This document shows, piece after piece, positions 6,930 to 15,377 of a stretch of 64,000 bases of DNA. Numbering within the stretch: the stretch's first letter is position 1; the number at the start of each line of letters is the position of its first letter. A model generated the notes under the pieces. That model made no database searches. It was not told the DNA's origin and was given only the letters and a program-made list of their open reading frames with translations. Both the position numbers and the translations under genes were made by a program. The stretch spans positions 1,687,953 to 1,751,952 of the forward strand of contig NZ_KZ984051.1 in assembly GCF_003569805.1 (NCBI RefSeq). Direction: 5' to 3'. The stretch comes from Microbacterium halotolerans. GTDB lineage: Bacteria > Actinomycetota > Actinomycetes > Actinomycetales > Microbacteriaceae.

Positions 6930-8400
6930 GCGACGTCTGTCCGATGTGACCAAGCACCTCTCGATGCCGTCGGGAATCGTTGCACACGGGTACCCGGCCG
7001 TCGCGCGGCAGTGTCGCAAGATGGGCGTCGTCCACGACGATTGGCAGCAGGCGCTCGCTACGGCGATCCTCGCGAAGCGCGCCAACGGCCTATACGCGGC
7101 CGGCGTCGGTGGAGTGACGTTGTCCACCTGCCGGCAGGTAGGGAAGACGTTCACGATCGGGACGATCATCTTCGCCCTGTGCGCGCTGTCACGAGGCACG
7201 AAGGTGCTGTGGACGTCGCACCATGGCAAGACGACGGACGAGACGTTCGAGTCGCTCGTCGCGCTGGCGCAGAAGCCGCAGATCGCCCCGTACATTCGTA
7301 AGACGCCGTCCGGGTCGGGCAAGCAGCAGATCGTGTTCACGAACGGGAGCAGGATCCTGTTCGGCGCGCGCGAGCATGGCTTCGGTCGAGGCATCCCGGG
7401 CGTGACCGTCGTGGTGTTCGATGAGGCGCAGATCCTCAAGGCCGGCGCACTGAACGACATGGTTCCGGCGCTGAACACGATCAAGAACCCGCTCGTGCTG
7501 CTGATGGGCACTCCGCCGGATCCGAAGGACCCGGCAGAAGTGTTCAAGGCGCGCCGCCGGAAGGCGCTCGACATCGAGCAGCGCCGCGCGAAGGGCGAGA
7601 AGGTCGCGTCGAATGCTCTGTACGTCGAGATCGGCGCCGACGACGACCCTGACCCCGATGACCGACGCCAGTGGGGCAAGGGGAACCCGTCGTACCCGGA
7701 CCGGACCCCTGAAGCTTCCATCGAGCGCATGCGGGAGCTACTGCCTGACGTGGCTGCGTTCATCCGCGAAGGCCTGGGCGTCTGGGATCGAGAGGTCAAC
7801 GGCACTCGACTGATCACGGAGCCCGAGTGGGCTGCTACCGCCGTCGGGATCGTGCCGCAGGAGGGCGTAAAGGCGATCGGCGTTGCGTTCAACCTGGATG
7901 GCACGCGAGTGTCCGTGAGCGGTGCGCTGAAGCACGCGGACGGCATCCACACGGAGCTGATTGACGCCCGCCCGCTCACCGAGAGTGGGATTGGCCCGCT
8001 TGCAGACTGGCTCGCCGAACGCAAGGACTCGGTCGCCCTCTTCGTGATCTCGGGGCGGGCCGGCGCCGACGCGCTTTACCTGGCGCTGCGGGAACGGAAG
8101 GTGTCCAAGCGGCAGATCCACCTTGCGACGACGGTGGAGTACACGGCGTCGTGCTCGATGCTGCATGACGCCGTGCGGGGCCGCACGGTCACCCATCCGA
8201 AGGCACCCGCCGGCGACATGCTCGACGCGTCGATTGCAGTCGCGGACAAGAAGCAGCGTGGCCAGAACGGCGCCTGGGGATGGGTCGCGACCACCCCTGA
8301 CGGCGACGAGACGCCGGCCGAGGGGATCAGCCTCGCCCTGTGGGGCGTGAGAACGACGAAGCGTCGACCTGGACGGAAGAGGAGCGTGATGACCGCATGA
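6883..8400 (+). CDS. terL: Terminase large subunit
   Basis: The protein is 505 residues long, a usual size. The ATPase domain has a Walker A variant CRQVGKT at residues 83-89 and a Walker B VVVFDEAQ with Asp180/Glu181, followed by LLMGTPPDP. The C-terminal half is the RNase H-like nuclease that cuts concatemers. It pumps DNA into the procapsid through the portal encoded next. It overlaps the small subunit upstream and the portal start by 4 bases, so the three genes are probably coupled. Confidence 0.95.
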   Translation: MTSTPTTRGGTRTPSKRRLSDVTKHLSMPSGIVAHGYPAVARQCRKMGVVHDDWQQALATAILAKRANGLYAAGVGGVTLSTCRQVGKTFTIGTIIFALCALSRGTKVLWTSHHGKTTDETFESLVALAQKPQIAPYIRKTPSGSGKQQIVFTNGSRILFGAREHGFGRGIPGVTVVVFDEAQILKAGALNDMVPALNTIKNPLVLLMGTPPDPKDPAEVFKARRRKALDIEQRRAKGEKVASNALYVEIGADDDPDPDDRRQWGKGNPSYPDRTPEASIERMRELLPDVAAFIREGLGVWDREVNGTRLITEPEWAATAVGIVPQEGVKAIGVAFNLDGTRVSVSGALKHADGIHTELIDARPLTESGIGPLADWLAERKDSVALFVISGRAGADALYLALRERKVSKRQIHLATTVEYTASCSMLHDAVRGRTVTHPKAPAGDMLDASIAVADKKQRGQNGAWGWVATTPDGDETPAEGISLALWGVRTTKRRPGRKRSVMTA

Positions 8401-10061
8401 TTCCCACTGCCGTACAGATGTCGGCCGGGTTCACTCCTCCCGAGGTGATCGGGCTGGACGCTCCGACGCAAGAGATCGTCACCGAGCTGCTGGTGCAGTG
8501 GCGCAGCAAGCTGCCCCGCAACATCGAGCGAATGATCTACCTCGACGGGAAGAACAAGCTCAAGGATCTGAAGATCGCGCTCCCACCGAGCTTGGTGGAC
8601 TCGCTCGACATCGTGATGGGCTGGCCGGAGAAAGCTGTCTACGACCTCGCCGACCGGATCGTGCTCGAGCGCATCCGTGGCGCGGGTGACGACGCGGACC
8701 CGTTCGGCCTCAAAGCGCCGCTCACTGCCAATCGCTTCGAGTCGGAGTTCCCCCAGGCCACAGCGTCGTCTCTCGCCCATTCGACGGCGTTCGTGTCGGC
8801 GACACCGGGCGACGTGTCGGCGGGCGAGCCGGAACAGCTGCTCATGTTCCACTCGGCAATGTGGGCCACTGGCCTGTGGAGCAAGCGGGCCCGTTCGTTC
8901 CGTGCGGCGCTGCTGATCTCGGCGACGGACAAGCTCGGATTCCCCACCGAGTTCACAGTGTTCCTCCCGGATGAGACGCTGGTCTGCCAGAAGGGCGCTC
9001 GCTGGTACGTCGCGGACCGCATCCCGAACCGCATCGGCCGAGTCCCGATCGAGCAGCTCCCGTTCCGACCGAACCTGGATCGCCCGTTCGGACGGTCCCG
9101 CATCGACCGTCGCGTGATGAGCCTCACGGACCGTGGTGTTCGTGCCGGTGCGCGCCTCGAGGTGCACGCCGAGATGTTCACCACGTTGAAGCTCATCCTG
9201 CTCGGCGCCGACGAGGATACCTTCAAGGATCCCAACGGCAACCCGGTGCCCCTGTGGTCGTTCTACATGGGGCGCCTCAACACGCTCTCGAAAGACGAGG
9301 ACGGCGACAACCCGCAACTGGAGAAGATCGCTGCGGAGTCTCCTCAGCCTCACATCGAGGTCCTGCGGGAGCTCGCGAGCGAGTTCTCAGGGCACACGGG
9401 CGTCCCGCTCGGGTCGCTCGGCATTGCATCCGACAACCCAGAATCGGCGCAGTCGAAGACCGTAGCTCGCGACGATGTCGTGGCCACGGCGGAGAAGCAG
9501 CAGACGATCTACGAGTCGTCCATTCGCCGAACGCTCGAGAACCTCGTCATGATCCGCGAAGGACTCACAGAGCCACCCACGGAGATGCTCGACCTGCACG
9601 TGAAATGGCGCCGCCCGGACCGCGCGACACGCGCCGCGCTCGCCGACGCCGGAGCCAAGCAGGTCAACGCGAAACCAGAACTCGCCGACACCACCGTCGG
9701 TCTCGAGCTCATCGGCCTCGACCCCGACCAGATCGACCGGTACGAATCCCAAGCACGCCGCAACGCCGGCCCCACCGTCCTCGACCGCCTCACCACCACG
9801 CGCTCGCCGCAGGTGACGGAGAACGCGTTGGACGAGACGCCGGATCCGGCGCCGGGTGGTGAGCCGGAGGATGCATCTGATGCGCATGTGGTGCAGACGC
9901 TGAAGGCGAAGTTCGAGGCGCTCGGCATCGCGATTCGTTCGGGCGTCGTGCCGGAGGCGGCTGCGCAGCGCCTGGGGCTCACCGGTATCGAGATGACCGG
10001 TGCCGTGCCAGTGTCGCTGCGGATGCCGGAGCAGGAGGCTACGACGCTCGAGGAGAGGTGA
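8397..10061 (+). CDS. Portal protein
   Basis: The protein is 554 residues long. Its ATG overlaps the terminase stop (ATGA). The sequence fits the SPP1 Gp6-like portal family: an N-terminal wing, a central region with FGRSRIDRRVMSLTDRGVRA, then GVPLGSLGIASDNPESAQS (clip/stem) and a long C-terminal crown with an acidic Pro-rich linker. Twelve copies would form the ring through which DNA enters. It lies between terminase and the MuF head protein, the expected position. Confidence 0.93.
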   Translation: MIPTAVQMSAGFTPPEVIGLDAPTQEIVTELLVQWRSKLPRNIERMIYLDGKNKLKDLKIALPPSLVDSLDIVMGWPEKAVYDLADRIVLERIRGAGDDADPFGLKAPLTANRFESEFPQATASSLAHSTAFVSATPGDVSAGEPEQLLMFHSAMWATGLWSKRARSFRAALLISATDKLGFPTEFTVFLPDETLVCQKGARWYVADRIPNRIGRVPIEQLPFRPNLDRPFGRSRIDRRVMSLTDRGVRAGARLEVHAEMFTTLKLILLGADEDTFKDPNGNPVPLWSFYMGRLNTLSKDEDGDNPQLEKIAAESPQPHIEVLRELASEFSGHTGVPLGSLGIASDNPESAQSKTVARDDVVATAEKQQTIYESSIRRTLENLVMIREGLTEPPTEMLDLHVKWRRPDRATRAALADAGAKQVNAKPELADTTVGLELIGLDPDQIDRYESQARRNAGPTVLDRLTTTRSPQVTENALDETPDPAPGGEPEDASDAHVVQTLKAKFEALGIAIRSGVVPEAAAQRLGLTGIEMTGAVPVSLRMPEQEATTLEER

Positions 10062-10065
10062 CGCG

Positions 10066-11205
10066 ATGACCTCTCGCCGAGACGTCGACCGGCTCACGGA
10101 GGCGCAGCGGAAGCTCGTCGCGATGGCGCAGTTGGACCTCGAGGAGTTCTTCTCAGGTTGGGATCTGTCAGACCCGTCGGACGTGCGAGATGCGCTGCTG
10201 GAGGTCGTGCCCGGTCTCGTGTCGGAGTACGGCGATCTGGCGGCGACGGCGACGGCCGAATGGTACGAGCAGGTGCGCCCCGGGGCGGGCTTCACGGCGA
10301 GGACCGTGGCGCCCGCCTCGATCTCGGATATCGAACGCGATGTGCGGTATCACGCGGAGCATCTGTTCGGTGATCGCCCAGAGGACGTGCTGGACGCGCT
10401 CTCGGGCGCAGTCCAACGCCACATCGCCTACTCGTCGCGCGAGACGGTCGCACGCAATGTGTCGCTGGACCCGTCGCAGCCGCGGTTCGCGCGCGTCCCG
10501 ACCGGTGCGCGCACGTGCGCCTGGTGCGAGATGCTCGCCAGCCGCGGGTGGGTGTACTACTCGCGCGAAACCGCGGGAGCGATCAAGAAGTTTCACGACC
10601 ACGACGACTGCCAGATCGTGCCCGAGTGGGACGCCGAGAACGCGCACCTCGAGGGTTACGACCCCGACGCGATGTACGACCGGTACCAGCAAGCGCGCGA
10701 CAAGCTTGCCGCGGATGGCAACACAGCGCCAACCGATCGGGAGATCGCTTCCAAGCTGCGCCACCTGTTCCCCGACAAGTACACCGACGGGGCGTGGCCA
10801 GCGAAGAAGACACTCGCCACGCCTGACGGGCCGGCGGTGCTCACCGGCAAGAAGATCAATCACCTTCTTGACGGCGACGGTGTTGGGAAGGGCGGCGGGC
10901 ATTTGTCGGGCGTCGCGCAGCTCGGCGAGACTGAGTTCCCACCACACTGGGACGCGAACAAGATCATCGATGCGATTGAACGAGTCGTCGCTGATCCGCG
11001 GCGCGTGAATAGGACGAAGCAGCCGAACATTTACGTTGCAGTGGTGGACAATGTCGTGGTCGAAGTGAAGGTCGCGTGGCGCAAGAATGGCACTGGCCGA
11101 GTCACCACCGCGTATCCGCGTAGCGGCGACGGCGTGATCCGGAACACCAGGAACGGACGAATCGACCTACCACTTGACCTGGGAATCTTTGGACCCGCCG
11201 AGTAG
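10066..11205 (+). CDS. MuF-like minor head protein fused to an EndoU-type toxin domain
   Basis: The protein is 379 residues long. Residues 1-215 form the MuF/capsid-maturation type region with RTCAWCEML and FHDHDDCQIVPEW, a Cys/His cluster usual in actinophage versions. Residues 260-379 match bacterial EndoU nucleases: HLLDGDG (His266), GGGH (His279), GETEFPPHWDANKIIDAI and TTAYP (Thr348, Tyr350), the two His and Thr/Tyr expected for RNA cleavage. The toxin part uses more AT-ending codons than the head part. MuF proteins with toxin tails are known from other temperate phages. The following gene is probably the immunity partner. Confidence 0.85.
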   Translation: MTSRRDVDRLTEAQRKLVAMAQLDLEEFFSGWDLSDPSDVRDALLEVVPGLVSEYGDLAATATAEWYEQVRPGAGFTARTVAPASISDIERDVRYHAEHLFGDRPEDVLDALSGAVQRHIAYSSRETVARNVSLDPSQPRFARVPTGARTCAWCEMLASRGWVYYSRETAGAIKKFHDHDDCQIVPEWDAENAHLEGYDPDAMYDRYQQARDKLAADGNTAPTDREIASKLRHLFPDKYTDGAWPAKKTLATPDGPAVLTGKKINHLLDGDGVGKGGGHLSGVAQLGETEFPPHWDANKIIDAIERVVADPRRVNRTKQPNIYVAVVDNVVVEVKVAWRKNGTGRVTTAYPRSGDGVIRNTRNGRIDLPLDLGIFGPAE

Positions 11206-11215
11206 AATGTGGCCC
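11203..11215 (+). promoter_or_regulatory. Probable own promoter of the immunity gene
   Basis: TAGAAT at 11203-11208 overlaps the TAG stop of the MuF-EndoU gene and sits 7 bases before ATG 11216, as in a leaderless promoter. TTGACC lies upstream but 23 bases away, which is too far for a standard -35. An own promoter would let the lysogen make immunity without the late operon. Confidence 0.45.
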
Positions 11216-11515
11216 ATGAGAAAGACGTACGAGGCGCTGTATGAGTTCGTGGAGTCGCTGCAGCCGTTCGTCAAGAAGGACGCCTGGGGCACGACTGGCG
11301 GCATGTTCCACACGGAGCTGTTCGTTGGCGAGCCCTGGGAAGCTATCGACACGCTCCTCCGCGGACTCGCCGAAGACGGCGTGAACGTCCCTGACGAGGT
11401 ACTCACTCGCATCGAGGAAGAAGTCCTCCCTGCATTCGCGGAGAAGCGTGAGCTTCGCGAGTACCGCGGCCTCATCGCGGCAGAGCGCGAACGTCGAGCG
11501 CCAGCCGCCGCGTAG
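11216..11515 (+). CDS. Probable immunity protein for the EndoU toxin domain
   Basis: The protein is 99 residues long. The sequence is acidic and helical, with GEPWEAIDTLLRGLAEDGVN followed by a helix beginning PDEVLTRIEEE. This pattern (short protein, a GE..EAI..L...L.E element, then a final helix) recalls MafI-type immunity proteins that pair with EndoU toxins. It sits immediately downstream of the toxin domain and ends at a terminator. Its codons are more AT-rich than neighbours. The role is inferred from position and weak resemblance. Confidence 0.6.
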   Translation: MRKTYEALYEFVESLQPFVKKDAWGTTGGMFHTELFVGEPWEAIDTLLRGLAEDGVNVPDEVLTRIEEEVLPAFAEKRELREYRGLIAAERERRAPAAA

Positions 11516-11532
11516 CAGCCGCAACAGACCCG

Positions 11533-11564
11533 AAACCCCGTACCGACATGGTGCGGGGTTTCTT
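11533..11564 (+). terminator. Rho-independent terminator after the immunity gene
   Basis: AAACCCCGTACC (11533-11544) pairs over 12 positions (one G-T) with GGTGCGGGGTTT (11550-11561), with a 5-base loop and TCTT after it. Confidence 0.8.
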
Positions 11565-11632
11565 CATGCCCGCCCTTCGTGGCCGGGCACGTCCTGCCCG
11601 CACGGGCACTACCCATCACGAAGGAGCGCCGC

Positions 11633-12229
11633 ATGGCCACCGACACCACTCCGCACGGAGAAACCCCCATCAGCGAGAAGCCTGCCGAGCCGACCGCGTC
11701 GGACCCTGCACAGGGCGCCGACGGCGAGAAGCCCGGTGAGACGCCCCAGCCGGCCGAGACCGACTACAAGGCGGAAGCCCGCAAATGGGAGAAGCGAGCG
11801 AAGGAGAACCGCGAACTCGCGCGCGCGAACGAGGAAGCCGCACGGCGCCTCAAGGAATTCGAGGATGCGCAGAAGACCGAAGAGCAGAAGACCGCTGAGC
11901 GGATCGCGCAGCTCGAGAAGGAGAACACCTCCTACCGGCAGCGGGAGCAGGTACAGAAGTGGGCGGGCGAGGTCTCCGAGACCACCGGCGTTCCCGCGAA
12001 CCTGCTCCGTGGCAGCACCCGCGAGGAGATCGAGGCGCACGCCAACGACCTCAAGGGCGCGCTCGCCGCATCGGCGCCGACTCCGGATCCGGCTCGTCCG
12101 GTTCCGACGGTTGGGAAGACGCCGGCGACGCCGGGGAACGTGTCTCTCCCAGAGCAGATCGCGGCCGCCGAGGCCGCGGGAAACACAGAACTTGTCGCTG
12201 CGCTGAAGGCTGTTCAGCTCGGCGGCTGA
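11633..12229 (+). CDS. Scaffolding protein
   Basis: The protein is 198 residues long. ATG 11633 follows AAGGAG. The N-terminus is Pro/Ala/Glu-rich and disordered. Residues 45-110 form a highly charged coiled coil (KAEARKWEKRAKENRELARA and onward), followed by GVPANLLRG and a small C-terminal helix. This is the usual architecture of siphovirus scaffold proteins located directly before the capsid gene. It would guide procapsid assembly and then be removed. Confidence 0.85.
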   Translation: MATDTTPHGETPISEKPAEPTASDPAQGADGEKPGETPQPAETDYKAEARKWEKRAKENRELARANEEAARRLKEFEDAQKTEEQKTAERIAQLEKENTSYRQREQVQKWAGEVSETTGVPANLLRGSTREEIEAHANDLKGALAASAPTPDPARPVPTVGKTPATPGNVSLPEQIAAAEAAGNTELVAALKAVQLGG

Positions 12230-12248
12230 CGACACAGAAAGGGGCATC

Positions 12249-13235
12249 ATGCCCGGTATCACTGGTATGGGGACGACCTTCAACCTTCCCCAGTACGTCG
12301 GCGAGCTGTTCGCAGCGTCGCCGGAAGACACTCCGCTGCTCTCCGCGATCGGTGGTCTGACTGGTGGCGAGTCCACTGGTTCGACGCTGACGGAGTGGCA
12401 GGGCTACGATCTGCGCGACGCGGACGACGGTCGCCAGCGACTCGAGGGCGCGCCCGCTCCTGATGGTGAAAGCCGTACTCGCTACCGCGAGTCGAATGTG
12501 CTCGAGATCCATCAGGAGAAGGTCGAGATCTCGTACACGCGCCAGGGCACGACGAAGCAGCGGAACACGGACGGCGACCCGGTCGTCACGATCGGTTCGA
12601 CGTCGATCCCTGCGAGCGAGCTGGCGTGGCAGCTGGCACAGCAGTTCAAGCAGATCGCGCGGGACGTCGAGAAGACGTTCATAACGGGGATCTTCCAGAA
12701 CCCGGACGACAACCTGACGCCTCGTCGGACGCGTGGTCTGCTCGAGGCGACCGCGACCAACGTCGTGACCGCGGAGTACGCTGCGGGCACGGTTCCGGCG
12801 ACGGCGCTGACCGAAGACGTCGTGCTTGACCTGATGCAGCAGGTCTGGGAGTCGGGCGGCATCCAGGAGTCGGAGACGCGCACCCTGCTCACGAACGCGG
12901 GGCTGAAGCGTGCGCTGACGAAGATCTTCATCAAGGACGCTGGCCGGCAGGAGGAGTCCCGCAACGTCGGTGGCGTGAGCCTGCAGACGATCGAGACGGA
13001 CTTCGGTCGAGTGAACCTGATGCTGGATCGGTACATGCCGACCAACCAGCTCTCGGTCGTCTCGCTCGAGGACCTCGCGCCGAGGTTCCTGGAGATCCCC
13101 GGCAAGGGCCACTTCTTCGCGGAGCCGCTCGCGAAGACGGGTGCCAGCGACGAGGTGCAGATCTACGGCGAGATCGGCCTTAAGTACGGCAACGAGCGCA
13201 AGCACGGCAAGATCATGCTCACCGAGGGGGCCTGA
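12249..13235 (+). CDS. Major capsid protein (SU10/HK97-fold type)
   Basis: The protein is 328 residues long. ATG 12249 follows AAAGGGG. The sequence resembles SU10-like major capsid proteins (also called DUF5309): an N-terminal FNLPQYVGELFAASPEDTPLL, a long central spine helix (AWQLAQQFKQIARDVEKTFI), then LLEATATNVV, an ETRTLLTNAGLKRALTKIF block and a beta-rich end with FLEIPGKGHFF. No protease-processed prohead region is obvious, consistent with a separate scaffold. It forms the icosahedral shell. Confidence 0.9.
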   Translation: MPGITGMGTTFNLPQYVGELFAASPEDTPLLSAIGGLTGGESTGSTLTEWQGYDLRDADDGRQRLEGAPAPDGESRTRYRESNVLEIHQEKVEISYTRQGTTKQRNTDGDPVVTIGSTSIPASELAWQLAQQFKQIARDVEKTFITGIFQNPDDNLTPRRTRGLLEATATNVVTAEYAAGTVPATALTEDVVLDLMQQVWESGGIQESETRTLLTNAGLKRALTKIFIKDAGRQEESRNVGGVSLQTIETDFGRVNLMLDRYMPTNQLSVVSLEDLAPRFLEIPGKGHFFAEPLAKTGASDEVQIYGEIGLKYGNERKHGKIMLTEGA

Positions 13236-13237
13236 TC

Positions 13238-13435
13238 GTGGTTTACACCCCGAGGACGTGGCAGGACGGTGAGGCCGGTGGCACACCGATCGATGCCGCG
13301 TCCCTCAACAACATCGAGCAGGGTATCGCCGATGTCGACTCGAGGCTCACGACGGAGGAGTCGGCGTCGCCGACGCCTGCGGAGTGGGACGACATCGTGT
13401 CGCGCGTCGAAGCCCTCGAAGCAGGAGGTGCATGA
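13238..13435 (+). CDS. Head-fiber-like small protein
   Basis: The protein is 65 residues long, starting at GTG 13238. It has WQDGEAGGTPIDAASLNNIEQGI, split here by the family's GG and LNNIE elements, followed by a short coiled coil (WDDIVSRVEALEAG). The same opening occurs at the N-termini of phage head fiber and tail fiber proteins. Its place right after the capsid suggests a capsid decoration anchor. It overlaps the next gene. Confidence 0.6.
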   Translation: MVYTPRTWQDGEAGGTPIDAASLNNIEQGIADVDSRLTTEESASPTPAEWDDIVSRVEALEAGGA

Positions 13436-13863
13436 TGGGTAGGTTCCTGAGCCCGAAGCTCAAGAGTCTCCGGGTCGCGGATATCGGCGTCCAGTTCGTC
13501 GGTGGTGCGGTCACGGTCGACGACAAGCACGACGAGCGGATGCGGCGTCTCGCCGAGTTCGGCGTCGTCGAGGACACCAGTGCTGCGCCGCCGGCCGCGA
13601 CGGTCCCGGAGCAGACTGGTGCCGTCGGTGCGGAGCCCGAGGGTGACCAGTCCACGGGTGACCAGTCTGACGGTGACGACACCGCCGAGCTGTCGCCGCC
13701 GGCGGGCAACGCGTCGCGCGACGACTGGGCGGCGTTCGCCGCCAAGATCGGCCTCGAGGTCGACGCTTCGGAGAAGCGCGACGACATCCGCACCCGTGTG
13801 GAGGCGCTCCTCGCCGAAGACGAGGACGACGAGGACGACGACGAGTCGGACGACACCGAGTGA
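13435..13863 (+). CDS. Phage head protein with acidic C-terminus
   Basis: The protein is 142 residues long. ATG 13435 is preferred over ATG 13432 because AGGAGG then lies 6 bases upstream. The N-terminus looks like a small beta domain (LRVADIGVQFVGGAVTVDD). An acidic linker follows, then a SAP/Rho-N-like helical motif (WAAFAAKIGLEVDASEKRDD), ending in a run of Asp/Glu. It sits between capsid and connectors, so it is presumably a head accessory protein. No firm family is assigned. Confidence 0.6.
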   Translation: MGRFLSPKLKSLRVADIGVQFVGGAVTVDDKHDERMRRLAEFGVVEDTSAAPPAATVPEQTGAVGAEPEGDQSTGDQSDGDDTAELSPPAGNASRDDWAAFAAKIGLEVDASEKRDDIRTRVEALLAEDEDDEDDDESDDTE

Positions 13864-13881
13864 CGAGGAGGGGGATTCCTG

Positions 13882-14295
13882 ATGGCTGTTCCGTTCGCTG
13901 ATGAAGAGTACTTCACGCAGAACTTCGGGGATCCCCCGTCTCGCGTCGCCGCACGTCTCGTCGAGGAGCTCGCCCGCGCATCTCGGTATGTGCGGCGCGA
14001 GTGCCCCGGGATCGATGCCCGGATCGCGAAGTACGTCGCTGATCCAGAGGACCCGGCCGGGCTGGATCCGGACGTCGCCGCTGACGTGGTGTGCGAGATG
14101 ATCCAGTCTGCCGGTGCGTCTCCTGGCGGTATCGGCGTCACATCGCAGCAGATGGCCGCCGGCCCATACCAGGAGACGACGCAGTTCGTGAACCCAGTCG
14201 GTGACCTGTATCTGACGAAGAAGCAGAAGCGGCTTCTCGGGTGCGGGCGGCCGCGTGCGGGGAACGTTGACCTGATCCCGGACGTGCCGCGATGA
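13882..14295 (+). CDS. Head-to-tail adaptor (connector) protein
   Basis: The protein is 137 residues long. The start follows GAGGAGGGGG. It has FADEEYFTQNFGDPP, then a helix with RLVEELARASRYVRREC, later DVAADVVCEMIQSAGA and a C-terminal LTKKQKRLLGCGRPRAG. These are typical of the Gp15/Gp19-like head completion proteins of actinophages. It would dock on the portal. It overlaps the next gene by 4 bases. Confidence 0.8.
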   Translation: MAVPFADEEYFTQNFGDPPSRVAARLVEELARASRYVRRECPGIDARIAKYVADPEDPAGLDPDVAADVVCEMIQSAGASPGGIGVTSQQMAAGPYQETTQFVNPVGDLYLTKKQKRLLGCGRPRAGNVDLIPDVPR

Positions 14296-14627
14296 AGGGC
14301 GAAAAGATAGTCGTCGAGCGCAAGCAGACCATCGGGGAGGACGCGCACAACGTCCCGATCGTGGACTGGGTGCCCGAGACGGTCGAGAACGTGCTTGTCG
14401 CTCCCGGAGCACGCGCGGACATCCCCGACGTCGATCGCCCGGCAGGGACGGTGGTCGCGTGGAATCTGCACTTCCCGAAGCCCTACGCGAAGTCGCTCCG
14501 TGGTGCACGCATCCGCGTCCGCGGTGGCAAGCCGTGCAAGGTGATCGGTGACCCTCAGCCGTACACGGCGGAGAACACCCCGACCGAGTGGTGGATGCCT
14601 GTCGAAGTGGACCGCGCTGACGGGTAG
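14292..14627 (+). CDS. Head-tail stopper protein
   Basis: The protein is 111 residues long. Its ATG overlaps the adaptor stop. It is a beta-rich sequence with VLVAPGARADIPDVDRPAGT, an AWNLHFPKPY strand and RIRVRGGKPCKVIGDPQPY, as in small stopper proteins that follow the adaptor in siphoviruses. It would close the channel after DNA filling. The assignment rests on order, size and motif style. Confidence 0.7.
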   Translation: MKGEKIVVERKQTIGEDAHNVPIVDWVPETVENVLVAPGARADIPDVDRPAGTVVAWNLHFPKPYAKSLRGARIRVRGGKPCKVIGDPQPYTAENTPTEWWMPVEVDRADG

Positions 14628-14649
14628 CCGGAACGGAGCAGAGCAGAGC

Positions 14650-14925
14650 ATGGGTGACGTACGAGTCCGGCTCAAGATGAGCGGGATCAACAAGGTGCTC
14701 AAGTCCGAGCCGGTGCAGAAGCTCGTCGACCGGACGGGTGAACGCATCGCGGATGCGGCTGCAGCTGCGGCACCGGAAGCATCCGGCGACTTCGAGTACG
14801 AGCGAAAGCCTCACAAGTGGACGTCTCGCGGGTTCGTCCAGACCGGGTCCGCACGGGCGATGCGCGCGCAGAAGAAGCATGCAGTGCTCGAGCGTGCCGT
14901 CGCACAGGTGCGGAGCATGTCGTGA
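14650..14925 (+). CDS. HK97 gp10-like neck/tail completion protein
   Basis: The protein is 91 residues long, starting at ATG 14650. It opens with VRVRLKMSGINKVLKSEPVQ, then DRTGERIADAAAAAAPEASG and an RAMRAQKKHAVLERAV helix, matching the shape of gp10-like proteins between stopper and tail terminator. The stop overlaps the next GTG. Its exact role in the neck is inferred from position. Confidence 0.7.
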   Translation: MGDVRVRLKMSGINKVLKSEPVQKLVDRTGERIADAAAAAAPEASGDFEYERKPHKWTSRGFVQTGSARAMRAQKKHAVLERAVAQVRSMS

Positions 14926-15293
14926 CCTTCCCTGATGTCGAGGCTTTGCTGCTGGATTTCCTCGAGGCACGTGCCTCAACGGTCCAGTTCGTGACGCAGG
15001 TGCCGTCCGACCGGCCGGGCGAGTTCGTGTGCCTGTGGCGCAACGGCGGCGCCGCGATGAACCGCGTTGTCGACCGTCCTATGGTCACGGTCGATACGTG
15101 GGCCCCCTCGAAGGCTCGTGCGTCAGAACTTGCCGGACAGGTACGCACACTACTGCTGGGGCGGCTCGGCGAGCTGCCCCAGGTCCGGGGCGTCCTCGAG
15201 GTGTCGGGGCTGCACTGGAACCCAGATCCGGAGAGCGAGACGCCGCGCTATCGCTTCTCGATACAGCTGACCGTGCGCGCGGCTCGACGATAA
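14922..15293 (+). CDS. Tail terminator protein
   Basis: The protein is 123 residues long. GTG 14922 overlaps the preceding TGA (GTGA). It has an N-terminal helix (DVEALLLDFLEAR), a VCLWRNGGAAMNRVVDRPMV strand pair and a helix ASELAGQVRTLLL, ending in a beta strand. This alpha-beta order fits tail terminator proteins that cap the tail tube. It is the last gene before a terminator and the tail tube gene. Confidence 0.75.
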   Translation: MTFPDVEALLLDFLEARASTVQFVTQVPSDRPGEFVCLWRNGGAAMNRVVDRPMVTVDTWAPSKARASELAGQVRTLLLGRLGELPQVRGVLEVSGLHWNPDPESETPRYRFSIQLTVRAARR

Positions 15294-15307
15294 CTGAACA
15301 TCAACCT

Positions 15308-15337
15308 GCCCCAGGAGAACCCTCCTGGGGCTTTCTC
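15308..15337 (+). terminator. Hairpin terminator before the tail tube gene
   Basis: GCCCCAGGAG (15308-15317) pairs perfectly with CTCCTGGGGC (15322-15331) around a 4-base loop and is followed by TTTCTC. Confidence 0.8.
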
Positions 15338-15377
15338 ATGCCCGCCGTGGGGCGGGATACGGAAGGAGAAGAGGTCC

